From positions 1-53,313 of IMG/VR virus record IMGVR_UViG_3300009164_000103: 53,313 nucleotides of DNA, one strand, 5' to 3'. A program made the translations under genes and the position numbers. This DNA comes from a virus. Below the pieces are notes generated by a model, which saw nothing but the letters and a program-made list of their open reading frames with translations, searched no databases and was not told the origin of the DNA. Positions 18,737 to 26,782 of the stretch are shown here, piece by piece; the first letter of the stretch is position 1, and each line of letters begins with the position of its first letter.

Positions 18737-18934
18737 TTAGTTTCCTTGTTTGTCTATCAAACCCATTAACTCTTTTGCGTACTTCGACATCCACTTTGCA
18801 TCTTCTCTGGCTTCATCACGCTCCCGCTTCGCCACTTCCAATGCCAGTTTCAGTTCCTCGTTCCGCTTCTCCACAACTCCTAGGTGATTGCGAATTTCTT
18901 TATTGATTACTTCAGTCAAAGCATCCCAATTCAT
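18737..18934 (-). CDS. Small coiled-coil protein
   Basis: A 65-residue protein that is almost entirely one charged helix (residues 10-60) with heptad-like spacing. The ATG at 18934 is preferred because TTGGAG lies before it; a longer form from 18970 would run into the upstream gene. It resembles small phage coiled-coil proteins without known function. Confidence 0.6.
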   Translation of the reverse strand: MNWDALTEVINKEIRNHLGVVEKRNEELKLALEVAKRERDEAREDAKWMSKYAKELMGLIDKQGN

Positions 18935-19449
18935 ACATTTCTCCAATGATTGTTTGGCATCTCCCACCAAAAGGTGAGGTCTTCAGTCTCGCCGTTATAG
19001 TATTCACCTACGAAGTCGCACTTCCATTTACTGTGCTCGTTCTCATACATGGTGAGGGTCATAACTGGTTGAGTTATTCTCAAGTCGTTGTGTATTACGT
19101 CAAAGACCTTTGTATAATTGCCGCCTCGTATCACTCCTGCCTCAACCAACAGGATCGTCTTGCCCACTAAGCTGTCTGCGTGGGTCGTAAACATATTGCA
19201 TACTTTCTTTACAGATATTTCATCAAAGGTTTGATCTGGATAGGGTACGTCTATGCCGAAGCCATCACAGATCTCCCCATCTTTTGTTAATTGATGACGA
19301 AGGTATTGCCCGATGACAGAAGAGTAATCAGTTGATACCGTAACTATCACTGTATTCGATGAGTTCAATCCTTTGAGCAACAGCTCATCCCTCAACTTGT
19401 TCATCAAGTAAAGTTCATGCGTTCTGTTTACCTTTAGTTCCTTTCTCAT
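18931..19449 (-). CDS. Phosphoribosyltransferase-like protein
   Basis: A 172-residue protein. The segment DSLVGKTILLVEAGVIRGGNYTKVFD resembles the PRPP-binding loop region of type I phosphoribosyltransferases (hydrophobic strand, acidic residues, Gly-rich turn), although the usual pair of adjacent acids is replaced by VEAGV. An earlier strand, SSNTVIVTVSTDYSSVIG, fits the Rossmann-like first strand. The ATG at 19449 follows a GAGGA site and overlaps the upstream stop as TAATG. A substrate cannot be predicted and catalytic activity is uncertain. Confidence 0.55.
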   Translation of the reverse strand: MRKELKVNRTHELYLMNKLRDELLLKGLNSSNTVIVTVSTDYSSVIGQYLRHQLTKDGEICDGFGIDVPYPDQTFDEISVKKVCNMFTTHADSLVGKTILLVEAGVIRGGNYTKVFDVIHNDLRITQPVMTLTMYENEHSKWKCDFVGEYYNGETEDLTFWWEMPNNHWRNV

Positions 19450-19898
19450 TAGTCCTCTGGTGGATTTGGAATCGGTCGGTAGTGGGTAAAGTAGTCTAGC
19501 GGATAGCATTCATTTGATGCGCCCTGTAGTGCCCAACAAGGGATCCAATTTGGTGGATAACCCCCTTTGTAGTAGTCAACTACGCGCACAAATCCAGTAC
19601 TGCTGTCGATAGCCTCGATACCATCGTTATCTTTTGGAGCCTCCGCAATCGGTCGCCATCGGTTAGCCTCCCGAAACTCTCGCAGTTCAGCGATAAGGGC
19701 TGGGGCGGCGTTGTGAAGGGCAGCAATAGCTGCTGAGTTAGCAGGCCAAGCTGCGTGACTTTCTGCATAGAATACTGGCGGTCGATCACAGATTATTAGC
19801 GCATGAGTTCGCAACGCAAACCAATCGTGGCTTGATGCAGTCCACTCCCCCGGTGTCGCCTTCTCTAGCAGCGCCTCAAGCGCGTCGAGGTCAAGCAT
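19449..19898 (-). CDS. Ea22/DUF551-like phage protein
   Basis: A 149-residue protein with two recognisable halves. The N-terminal LEALLEKATPGEWTAS, AALHNAAPALIAELREFRE resembles Ead/Ea22-type phage proteins, and the C-terminal WRPIAEAPKD ... THYRPIPNPPE resembles DUF551. The two are often fused in accessory regions of phages. Function is unknown. Base composition here is more GC-rich than neighbours, suggesting acquisition from a different phage. Confidence 0.78.
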   Translation of the reverse strand: MLDLDALEALLEKATPGEWTASSHDWFALRTHALIICDRPPVFYAESHAAWPANSAAIAALHNAAPALIAELREFREANRWRPIAEAPKDNDGIEAIDSSTGFVRVVDYYKGGYPPNWIPCWALQGASNECYPLDYFTHYRPIPNPPED

Positions 19899-20202
19899 TA
19901 GGGGCCTCCAGTATCGCGGCGTCTATGGCGGTGTCGAGCACATTGCACGCCGGATCCTTGCCCTTCTCGATAGCAGATACAGTTAGTGGCGAAAAACCGA
20001 CCCGGTAGTGTCCGTCCAAAATGTCGCGCCATACGTTGGTCCTGCCACGCAGCCACCGATACCGCGCCGCATCCCGCCGCAGTGCCGCCACTTCGTCGAG
20101 CGCTGCGGCCCCGGCCATAAGTGCGTCGTAAACGCAGCCTTGCGGATACAACATCTCGTCAGCCATTGACTCCAGTTCCTTCGCGTATCTTTCATTCGTC
20201 AT
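19891..20202 (-). CDS. Small accessory phage protein
   Basis: A 103-residue protein of the kind found in proteobacterial phage accessory regions: a helix, the RRDAARYRWLRGR motif, and a C-terminal VLDTAIDAAI. A GGAGAGG site precedes the ATG. It overlaps both neighbours by 8-11 bases. The RYRWLR motif followed by D-x-AIDAA recurs in the next gene as RWRWAKEH and AVIDAAIAAI, so these two may be distant duplicates. Confidence 0.7.
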   Translation of the reverse strand: MTNERYAKELESMADEMLYPQGCVYDALMAGAAALDEVAALRRDAARYRWLRGRTNVWRDILDGHYRVGFSPLTVSAIEKGKDPACNVLDTAIDAAILEAPNA

Positions 20203-20461
20203 TGCAACCTCTCCTCATCTCTTCGTAACATCCATCACAAAACGGTAATCCGCACTGATCTTGCTTTGCTTGCAGGGGCTGATCTCCACATGCCGTACAC
20301 TTCGGGCGGCAGTTAGTCGGCGGGATTGCCGCGATCGCGGCGTCAATGACGGCGTCGAAATCTCGCTGCTCCATCCACTGAACGTCGAACAGGCCTACGG
20401 CAAATCTGGGGTGCTCCTTCGCCCATCGCCACCGCTCCGAATCTCTTTCGTCAATCATCAT
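20192..20461 (-). CDS. Small protein with C-terminal zinc ribbon
   Basis: An 89-residue protein beginning MMIDERDSERWRWAKEHP. An AIDAAIAAIP helix precedes a zinc-ribbon-like segment with CTACG and CDGCY pairs plus nearby Cys residues. GGGGAAA lies before the ATG at 20461; a longer form from 20491 has no such site. The N-terminal half resembles the downstream gene product. The zinc site suggests nucleic-acid or protein binding, not more. Confidence 0.65.
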   Translation of the reverse strand: MMIDERDSERWRWAKEHPRFAVGLFDVQWMEQRDFDAVIDAAIAAIPPTNCRPKCTACGDQPLQAKQDQCGLPFCDGCYEEMRRGCNDE

Positions 20462-20520
20462 AAGTTTCCCCCTGTAGTAGCGTGGCCGCACAGAAGCACG
20501 GCCACTAGTTGTTGTTAGTC

Positions 20521-20700
20521 TTACTCTGCAACCTTGGCTTGCTTCAGGCCATGCCGTATACCAGCAGCATAGGCTTTGCCTAGCTCTTCTTCAGCATGTT
20601 CAGGCCCGAAGGTTCCCTCGTCGATTAAATCCAAGAGAGCATTCATCCCACGCGCAATCACTTTCTGCTTGTCTGTCAAAGTTTTGGTTTTGATTTCCAT
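20521..20700 (-). CDS. Small helical protein
   Basis: A 59-residue protein. The ATG at 20700 is chosen because AGAGGATAAG stands directly before it; an alternative ATG at 20718 gives six more residues but has no ribosome binding site. The sequence predicts two helices (KQKVIARGMNALLDLIDEG and AEEELGKAYAAGIRHG). No family is recognised. Confidence 0.6.
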   Translation of the reverse strand: MEIKTKTLTDKQKVIARGMNALLDLIDEGTFGPEHAEEELGKAYAAGIRHGLKQAKVAE

Positions 20701-20708
20701 CTTATCCT

Positions 20709-20894
20709 CTATAGCCATTGCTTGATTAGTTGTTGGTCTACTTGTTCCCGCACAATCGAGGCTTCATGATTAGCCTTAGCTCGTGCGGCTATGCGTCCCC
20801 AGAAATATGCTCTGCCAATATTCCTGATGTATAACCACGCAGTTATACATAAAGACATTACGATCAATAGAAGTCCTGCGATGAGTCCTTCCAT
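20709..20894 (-). CDS. Small single-pass membrane protein
   Basis: A 61-residue protein. Residues 3-23 (GLIAGLLLIVMSLCITAWLYI) form one clear membrane helix, followed by a basic, cytoplasm-facing helix. The start overlaps the upstream stop as TAATG. It could be a lysis or exclusion factor, but the sequence gives no further clue. Confidence 0.62.
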   Translation of the reverse strand: MEGLIAGLLLIVMSLCITAWLYIRNIGRAYFWGRIAARAKANHEASIVREQVDQQLIKQWL

Positions 20895-21169
20895 TATTCC
20901 CAGAAACCCTTGTCAGGTTGTTTGGTCTGTGTCTGCTTCGACACATAAGGGGTGCTGGCCTTGATGGAGATGAACGTGTTCCCGTTCTTGCTGACCTTGT
21001 TCCACCCAGCGAGAGAAATCTTAGCTGGATTGCCAGCCTTTAGCTCTGTGGCTAGCGCCTTTAGTAGTTCAGGGCTGATCTCGATGTCGCCCTTCCATTC
21101 AGGGGCCTTGAGGTTCTGCTTACGGTCATTGGCGAATAGAGCGCCAGAGTCTAGGTATTTGTTTTCCAT
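20894..21169 (-). CDS. Small SSB-like / DUF736-type protein
   Basis: A 91-residue protein. YLDSGALFANDRKQ ... APEWKGDIEIS ... GWNKVSKNGNTFISIK fits a compact beta-barrel pattern seen in small phage proteins encoded beside annealing recombinases, similar to DUF736-like folds and single-stranded DNA binding proteins. An AAGGA site precedes the ATG. Immediate proximity to the ERF gene supports a role in handling single-stranded DNA, by inference. Confidence 0.62.
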   Translation of the reverse strand: MENKYLDSGALFANDRKQNLKAPEWKGDIEISPELLKALATELKAGNPAKISLAGWNKVSKNGNTFISIKASTPYVSKQTQTKQPDKGFWE

Positions 21170-21190
21170 TTTCTTGTCCTTATATCCTTG

Positions 21191-21850
21191 TTATTTGAGG
21201 TTTTCTACAGCTTTAGCGAACAACGCACCGATCTCGGCCTCTCGATTAGGAACCTGTAATTTAGCACTGTTGATTGAGCTTTTGTACCTAGTCCAAACGC
21301 TTCGAGCTTCGACCTTGGAGCTGCAATGCACCAGTTCATCTTGAATCTGGGCAATGAGTTGGTCGATATCAATCGACTGCTTAGGCTGCTCGATTACTGT
21401 AGCCTTTTGTTCAGTCGGGGGCTTGATTTGATCCCTGACATAGTTTTCATCGCGCTCAGGGTCGTCACCAGTCTCTAGCTGGAACGTCTTGAGCAAGAAG
21501 TACTTGTTGGCCCCGGTCAGCGCCTTGTATAGGCCCTTGTCTCCAACGCCGTTCTTGTTGCGGTCGTTACCACATCCAAAGAAGTGGCAGGTCAGGCTCT
21601 CACCTGTCTCGTGAAAGATTGTGTAGGCTACGCGCACGGTTGTGTTGCCGTGTTCGTCTGGTCCCTTGCATTCGAGCACATCTGATACGATAACCAGCCC
21701 ATTCTCGATTAAATGTGGGCGCAATCCATTGATTGCATCGCCTTCAGTGGCGTACTTGTAGCCATGGAACTCATTCTTCCCAGCTTTCTGAACGAAGCCA
21801 ACGCCAGCCATTACTTTACCTATGGCAGCGATAATATTCATGTTAGACAT
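21191..21850 (-). CDS. erf: ERF-family single-strand annealing protein
   Basis: A 219-residue recombinase. KAGKNEFHGYKYATEGDAINGLRP and the GLVIVSDV strand, then VRVAYTIFHETGESL and a basic turn before KALTGANKYFLLKTFQL, match the ERF superfamily, which binds single-stranded DNA and anneals complementary strands without ATP. The ATG at 21850 is preferred, with GGAG some 12 bases upstream; a longer form from 21907 would sit inside the exonuclease gene. The 8-base overlap with the exonuclease gene marks a two-component exonuclease-annealase recombination pair. Confidence 0.9.
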   Translation of the reverse strand: MSNMNIIAAIGKVMAGVGFVQKAGKNEFHGYKYATEGDAINGLRPHLIENGLVIVSDVLECKGPDEHGNTTVRVAYTIFHETGESLTCHFFGCGNDRNKNGVGDKGLYKALTGANKYFLLKTFQLETGDDPERDENYVRDQIKPPTEQKATVIEQPKQSIDIDQLIAQIQDELVHCSSKVEARSVWTRYKSSINSAKLQVPNREAEIGALFAKAVENLK

Positions 21851-22751
21851 ACGGTGTGACATCTCCTCTGGTTGTTTTTTCTTTAATCTCTCTGGCGCGT
21901 TGCTCACATTTCAGTGCCACGCCACAGTAGTTGCCTTCGCACTTTCTTGCTATGCCTGAACGGACTTCTATCCATCCGTTCTCTATTTGCACTAGCCTGT
22001 CAGACGCTTCCTCTTGCGTATCGAATACTTTGACAGCTCTAGTTCCTCCTTCTTTCATCACTGCAAACTTGTCGGGCATTCTCCACTGCTCCTGCTCTGT
22101 GCAGTCTGGCAGCTTCTCACCAAACACATGGGCCTCTTCGGCCTGCTGGTGGAGCTTTACCCTTTGGTTTATGTATTCAGCCTGTTGTTTGACAGGCCAA
22201 AGCCTGATGTCCATGATCTGTATTGGTCCACTTTGACGTGGCACAAAGACGTTCCTCTTATGATCTCGTATCACAGCGATCACTTGCGCCTTTGATATTG
22301 TCCTACCTGTGGTTTGATTTATCAAGTAGGCGTAGCAATTTAATTGCTCCTCCCATTCAGCGGCAACACCTCGTTCGATCTTCGATTCGGTGGTGACTTT
22401 CCAGTCATAAATGCACCACGTCCCATCTTCTAGTGGGGTCTGAATATCTACCTGACCTGACACGATCCAGTCGAGGACATTGTGGTAGTATCGTTCCTCC
22501 ACTATGTAATTAGGCAATCCCTGGAGGGCTTGTTCAGCGTATTGATGCCAAGCGGTCCCAAGAGAAGACCACAATCTGTCGATCACATCCTCATGTATGC
22601 CATCCTTACGGAGGATACGGATCTTAGGGCCTTGCAGGAGTTCTGTCACGCTACAATGTGACGCTCCCTTGGAGTACCTATCCGTTGTCAGTACTGCTGC
22701 TACTGGATCTGGCAGTTTGTGCCTGTTTCCGTAGCTCTTCCTCAATTGCAT
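21843..22751 (-). CDS. PD-(D/E)XK exonuclease, partner of ERF protein
   Basis: A 302-residue nuclease of the RecB/Cas4-like superfamily. GTAWHQYAEQAL (His 69), SGQVDIQT (Asp 102), CIYDWKVT (Asp 116, Lys 118) and EQLNCYAYL (Gln 136, Tyr 140) give the family's H..D..DxK..QxxxY order. The C-terminus has a cluster KCEGNYCGVALKC that could bind iron-sulphur or zinc, as in some Cas4/AddB-type nucleases. It would resect DNA ends to provide single strands for ERF. Its first 74 bases overlap the end of the ribbon-helix-helix gene. Confidence 0.87.
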   Translation of the reverse strand: MQLRKSYGNRHKLPDPVAAVLTTDRYSKGASHCSVTELLQGPKIRILRKDGIHEDVIDRLWSSLGTAWHQYAEQALQGLPNYIVEERYYHNVLDWIVSGQVDIQTPLEDGTWCIYDWKVTTESKIERGVAAEWEEQLNCYAYLINQTTGRTISKAQVIAVIRDHKRNVFVPRQSGPIQIMDIRLWPVKQQAEYINQRVKLHQQAEEAHVFGEKLPDCTEQEQWRMPDKFAVMKEGGTRAVKVFDTQEEASDRLVQIENGWIEVRSGIARKCEGNYCGVALKCEQRAREIKEKTTRGDVTPYV

Positions 22752-22848
22752 GCGTTACGAACCTCCTTAATGTTGTTTTCCCATCAACGACTTGGTGTTT
22801 TAGTAGTCGATGGAGTTCTTCGGTTATGTTTATCGTAAGCCGTGCCAT
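22678..22848 (-). CDS. Ribbon-helix-helix DNA-binding protein
   Basis: A 56-residue protein starting MARLTINITEELHRLLK. A short beta strand (RLTINI) followed by two helices (EELHRLLKHQVVD and LRRFVTHAIEEEL) is the ribbon-helix-helix plan of Arc-type repressors. It is the first gene of the leftward recombination operon and lies next to a 14-bp perfect palindrome in the divergent promoter region, so autoregulation is likely. Start choice is uncertain because no good ribosome binding site is visible; ATG at 22860 is an alternative. Confidence 0.65.
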   Translation of the reverse strand: MARLTINITEELHRLLKHQVVDGKTTLRRFVTHAIEEELRKQAQTARSSSSSTDNG

Positions 22849-22867
22849 CAGTATAATCATACACATT

Positions 22868-22896
22868 TTTACATTTGCGCGCAAATCTTTTATCAT
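22868..22896 (+). promoter_or_regulatory. Promoter for primase-helicase with palindromic operator in spacer
   Basis: TTTACA (22868-22873), a 17-base spacer and TATCAT (22891-22896) form a good sigma-70-type promoter for the + strand gene. A perfect 14-bp palindrome, ATTTGCGCGCAAAT (22873-22886), fills the spacer. A repressor bound there would block this promoter and probably the divergent one. The predicted transcript start leaves only about 7 bases before the GTG start. Confidence 0.6.
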
Positions 22897-22909
22897 GTAG
22901 GATCATAGA

Positions 22910-24715
22910 GTGCCTAGTTTCGATAGCCTTGGATCACAGTTTGAGTACTCGGGCCGCAGTATCTGGAGAACTATTTGTCCAGATTGTAGTCCAGGTCGTC
23001 ATAAAGAGAACGTAAACCTACCCGTCCTGTCCTGGTCCAGAGGGGATCTTGGGCCTGTCTACCACTGCCATCATTGCGGATCGAAGGGAGTTGTACTCCC
23101 CCCGAAGGACAATTATCGAAACGTATACGAATACCGGGAGAGCAAAAGCGAAGTGATTGATTTAAGTGATCTTGATTTTCTATTTGATAATGATCCTCCC
23201 GTACCTGCGGTAGTGATTGATCCAATACCTGCACAGCCAACAGTAGAGGTGAAGCCTGAGAGGAAGCTGATGCAACAGCATCTCGACTACCTCTTGAGGC
23301 GTGGGATATCGGAAGAGACTGCCGATCTAGGCAGGTTGAGCAGTACACGCAAGTTCTTGCGCTCTGGTGGAGGAGATCAGGAGGTGATTGCCTTCCCCTT
23401 CTACGACCTTGATGGCAACCTAGCCAGTAGCAAGTATCGTTCATCAGCTACGAAGGCATTCGCCCAGGATACTGGGGCTGGGGGCCTGCTGTACGGGTTG
23501 CATCAGAAGTTTGATACTACCAGACCTCTTGTGATCTGCGAAGGCGAGATGGACGCCGTATCAGTAGCACAGGCAGGTATACCCAATTGGGTATCGGTCC
23601 CAGCGGGTGCGCCAGTTAAGGCAGAGAAGGGAAACAGCCAGCGGTTCTCTTGGATTGCAGAGCTAGAAGAATTCCTTGGTCGGTTTAGCATGTATATCCT
23701 TTGTGTTGATGCTGATACTCCAGGTAAAAACCTGGGTGAAGAGTTAGCGCGAAGGCTAGGACGTAGCCGTTGCATGTCCGTTGCCTACCCGTCTGATAGT
23801 AAAGATGCAAACGATGTACTGGTTAAACATGGGCAGGATGTCCTGCGTCAGGTTCTGTTAGACGCCAGACCCATACCTCTTACGGCACTGCATACGGCAG
23901 ATCACTACGCAGATCAAGTCATGGATCTATTCATCAAAGGCGATGGTCGAGGTGAGAGTACTGGGTTCGCCGGCGTGGATCAACTCTACACTGTGGCGCG
24001 TGGTCAGATGACAGTGGTGACGGGTATACCCTCGTCGGGCAAGTCTAATTTCCTGGATCAGATCATGGTCAATCTGGCACATCGAGAAGGATGGAAGTTC
24101 GCTATCGCATCCATGGAAAACGAACCAGCCAAACATATATCCAAGCTCTCTGAGATGCACATCAAGAAGCCGTTCTATAATCAATGGCCTGGAAGCATGA
24201 CCAAGTCCGAAGCTCAAGCGGAGATCGCTTGGTGTCACAAACACTTTACGTTTATCGACTTCGCAAGTAGCCGTGAGCTTCCTACAGTAGATGCTATGCT
24301 CGACCGCGCCAACGCCGCTGTGCTGCGGTATGGGGTTGATGGATTAGTGATTGATCCATACAACTGCTTGGACCTTGGACGTAATCAAACGCAGAGCGAA
24401 ACAGAATCAGTCTCGCTTATGTTAAGCAAGGTGTCAGCGTTCGCCAAGGCAAGCAATGTGCATGTCTGGTTTGTCGCGCACCCTGCTAAGATGATGAACC
24501 AAGGTACAGCGCCAATCGTTCCAGGTGGGTACGAGATCAGCGGTTCGGCTCACTGGTATAACAAAACAGATTGTGGTTTAACCGTACACCGGAAAGACCA
24601 GGATGGTTACGTCGAACTGCACGTCTGGAAGTGCAGGTTCAAGTGGGTAGGCAAGCAAGGGATGACGCGCCTGAAGTACGACATCCCCACTGGCACATAC
24701 TACGAGATCATTTGA
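22910..24715 (+). CDS. DNA primase-helicase (T7 gp4 / Twinkle type)
   Basis: A 601-residue bifunctional protein. An N-terminal zinc site (CPDC, residues 23-26; CHHC, 53-56) is followed by a TOPRIM fold with ICEGEMDA (about 210-217) and ILCVDADTPG (about 263-272), then a RecA-like hexameric helicase with Walker A GIPSSGKS (372-379) and the Walker B region GLVIDPYN. It primes and unwinds at the replication fork. Start is a GTG at 22910. It is the only + strand gene between two leftward blocks and has no polymerase gene beside it. The 3' end overlaps the convergent gene by 8 bases. Confidence 0.93.
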   Translation: MPSFDSLGSQFEYSGRSIWRTICPDCSPGRHKENVNLPVLSWSRGDLGPVYHCHHCGSKGVVLPPKDNYRNVYEYRESKSEVIDLSDLDFLFDNDPPVPAVVIDPIPAQPTVEVKPERKLMQQHLDYLLRRGISEETADLGRLSSTRKFLRSGGGDQEVIAFPFYDLDGNLASSKYRSSATKAFAQDTGAGGLLYGLHQKFDTTRPLVICEGEMDAVSVAQAGIPNWVSVPAGAPVKAEKGNSQRFSWIAELEEFLGRFSMYILCVDADTPGKNLGEELARRLGRSRCMSVAYPSDSKDANDVLVKHGQDVLRQVLLDARPIPLTALHTADHYADQVMDLFIKGDGRGESTGFAGVDQLYTVARGQMTVVTGIPSSGKSNFLDQIMVNLAHREGWKFAIASMENEPAKHISKLSEMHIKKPFYNQWPGSMTKSEAQAEIAWCHKHFTFIDFASSRELPTVDAMLDRANAAVLRYGVDGLVIDPYNCLDLGRNQTQSETESVSLMLSKVSAFAKASNVHVWFVAHPAKMMNQGTAPIVPGGYEISGSAHWYNKTDCGLTVHRKDQDGYVELHVWKCRFKWVGKQGMTRLKYDIPTGTYYEII

Positions 24716-25832
24716 GGTTGATGACCGTTCCAAAGGGTGGGGTTGTCTGATACTTCCCCACTCGCATCCATATCGTAGGTACACCTGGATCAGTGCCGAA
24801 GTTGCTGCACTCCATGTCTGTCAGGTAGACAAACGCTTTAGGCTTTAGCTGGTGCTTCTGTGCGTAGTCAAACACTGGCGCGAATCGAGTGCCGCCACGT
24901 TGGGCTACGAATCCGCTCAGGTCCATCGGCTTCCCCGGCTTGAGCTTGTCATGCTTGTATACGTCAGTGTCGCAGTACAATACATGCGTCACCTCAGGTC
25001 TGACTTTACCTAGGAAGTGATTGATAAGTCCCAGGAATCGTTCCAGGTCTTCGTTCGCTACGCTGGCAGAGGTATCCACGCCAACTACTAGAGCGCCTAC
25101 TCCGGTCTTCATTACGCTGGGCAGGTACATACCCTGTCCCATGAATCGTCGAGAAGGTCTGGCCCAAGTGTAGTCGGTAGCGAAGATAGGCGACATGAAC
25201 TTCTGGAATAGATACTGGTAGTTCTCTTCTGGCTCACGAGTCTTGACAACCATGGCGCGTAAGGGTCCAGGCATATGGCCCATGGCCTTAGCCTTCTGCT
25301 CACCTTGAGCCACGCTAACCTTAGCATTCTCCTTAGCAGTAGCCTGCTGCTCTTCGTTGCCGGGAGTGGGCCTCACGTCACCGTTGTTGCCGTTGCTGCT
25401 ACTACCACTACCACCATTGCCCTGCTCTTGTTTCTGCTCAGGCAATAGTTTGTATATCTGCTGCCAGGACATGTCTTTGTACCTGCTATCGAGTAGCGCA
25501 CATGAGGGTAGCTTATACCCGCAATCGTATATCAATAGGTTGATGGCATAGTCCATGGCAATGTTAGCTCGTCGTGGTTCGTAGCCCTTCATGCTCATTG
25601 GGTGCAGCAAAGCAACGTGCATGATCTCATGGATAGCTACAGCCTTGACCTCCTCGTTGGTCATAGACTCGACGAACTTAGGGTTGTAAAAGAATGCAGT
25701 GCCGTCCGTTGCCATGGTAGGGCAAGACTCATCTGCAATCCAGGGGTAGCGAAGGGCGAGGGTTCCGAAGAACACCTCGCTGCCCATCGCCAGCTTCACA
25801 TTGTTGCGTACAATCTTGTCTGCTGGTGTCAT
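24708..25832 (-). CDS. VWA-like metallopeptidase (DUF2201-type)
   Basis: A 374-residue protein. Residues 68-72 are HEIMH in AVAIHEIMHVALLHP, a zinc metallopeptidase motif as in the putative metallopeptidase domain PF13203. A Gly/Ser/Asn-rich linker (about 135-165) separates it from a C-terminal VWA-like domain with VVGVDTSASV (a partial MIDAS motif D-x-S-x-S) and VTHVLYCDTDV. This two-domain arrangement is that of DUF2201 proteins. It ends the three-gene unit with a MoxR-type ATPase and an unknown middle protein and probably acts as its effector. Substrate unknown. Confidence 0.85.
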   Translation of the reverse strand: MTPADKIVRNNVKLAMGSEVFFGTLALRYPWIADESCPTMATDGTAFFYNPKFVESMTNEEVKAVAIHEIMHVALLHPMSMKGYEPRRANIAMDYAINLLIYDCGYKLPSCALLDSRYKDMSWQQIYKLLPEQKQEQGNGGSGSSSNGNNGDVRPTPGNEEQQATAKENAKVSVAQGEQKAKAMGHMPGPLRAMVVKTREPEENYQYLFQKFMSPIFATDYTWARPSRRFMGQGMYLPSVMKTGVGALVVGVDTSASVANEDLERFLGLINHFLGKVRPEVTHVLYCDTDVYKHDKLKPGKPMDLSGFVAQRGGTRFAPVFDYAQKHQLKPKAFVYLTDMECSNFGTDPGVPTIWMRVGKYQTTPPFGTVINLK

Positions 25833-25840
25833 GTTTCCCT

Positions 25841-26728
25841 CTATGCGAACATCCCGCTCATCTGCTTCAGTATGTCTTCAGTCTGTTGAGCAATGGCCTT
25901 AGCGTCTACGGTAACCTCAGCCCTTGCAGCATCGTTCTCTCGCAGGATCTGTGCGCTGTACTGGCACAGCTTCTGGTCAATGTCACGGGCCAGAGCATCA
26001 AGTCGAGCATCGCCACCCACGTTGAGACGTGGCAGCAACTCAGCCAGCTCTCTGGCATTGTCCACGAGGGAGTCGTTGAATCTCCCACTGCGAGTGCCGT
26101 TGTAGTTTGCCAGACGATCAGCCATGTGGCTGGCCTGCTTGTATACACGGTCGAACAAGTCTCGACAGGCTTCAGTGTAGTTACTGGCGAGTCGCTTCTC
26201 CAGGTCCAACTCCATCTGCTGCACTACTTCTTGCGACAGAGATACCCTGAAGTCCCCTGTCTCAGGCAGGGGAGAGAACGAGATCTCCCAAGAGAACTTG
26301 CTACGAATATCAGCCAGCAATGGGAAGTCCTCACTGTTGAACAACCCATTGAGGCGATACTTTGCTTCGTTGATGAGGTCAGGGTACTCCTGTACAAACC
26401 TGTCGAGTGCCTGCTCATGCTTGCTTCGGTACTCAGACATTGCTTGCTGGTAGTTCTGATAGTTCTTCACAGGCAGGATACGAACACCGTCAGCATCCTG
26501 CCAAGGCAGGGTCTGATCGTAGTGATACGTCCTGGCATTAGTGATGTTGCTGGAGATGTACTTCATGTACTTCTTAGAAGCCAACTGCTTATTGAATCGG
26601 CCCACCTCCCCGGCGTGATTGTTTGCGCCATGATTCGCTTCGACTTCTTCAGTCGCCTTCTTGTCGAACTTGTACCCTGTCCACTGAGCGACAGACAAAC
26701 GAACTAACACTGCTTGATTCGATAACAT
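25841..26728 (-). CDS. Middle protein of MoxR-VWA triad (DUF3150-like)
   Basis: A 295-residue, largely helical protein encoded between the MoxR ATPase and the VWA metallopeptidase, 9 bases from the latter. Residues 120-295 are rich in long amphipathic helices. By size, position and helical character it resembles DUF3150-type proteins that accompany phage MoxR/VWA pairs; that match is from memory, not a search. A GGAG site precedes the ATG. It may bridge ATPase and effector. Confidence 0.7.
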   Translation of the reverse strand: MLSNQAVLVRLSVAQWTGYKFDKKATEEVEANHGANNHAGEVGRFNKQLASKKYMKYISSNITNARTYHYDQTLPWQDADGVRILPVKNYQNYQQAMSEYRSKHEQALDRFVQEYPDLINEAKYRLNGLFNSEDFPLLADIRSKFSWEISFSPLPETGDFRVSLSQEVVQQMELDLEKRLASNYTEACRDLFDRVYKQASHMADRLANYNGTRSGRFNDSLVDNARELAELLPRLNVGGDARLDALARDIDQKLCQYSAQILRENDAARAEVTVDAKAIAQQTEDILKQMSGMFA

Positions 26729-26765
26729 GATTGATCTCCTTGATCGTTGGTTAGGTTATGGTTTT

Positions 26766-26780
26766 GTCTCAGAATGAGAC
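26766..26780. repeat. Dispersed palindrome, divergent copy
   Basis: GTCTCAGAATGAGAC is a variant of the 15-bp palindrome found eight more times at 28.8-32.5 kb. It lies directly after the MoxR gene stop and 37 bases before the next start. The two arms are conserved, while the centre differs (GAA instead of CTG). Confidence 0.75.
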
Positions 26781-26782
26781 AG

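Noticed and set aside
25826-26707. 293-codon plus-strand frame opposite the triad's middle gene
   Set aside because: It is the mirror of the real minus-strand gene (25841-26728), which has a ribosome binding site and correct operon spacing.
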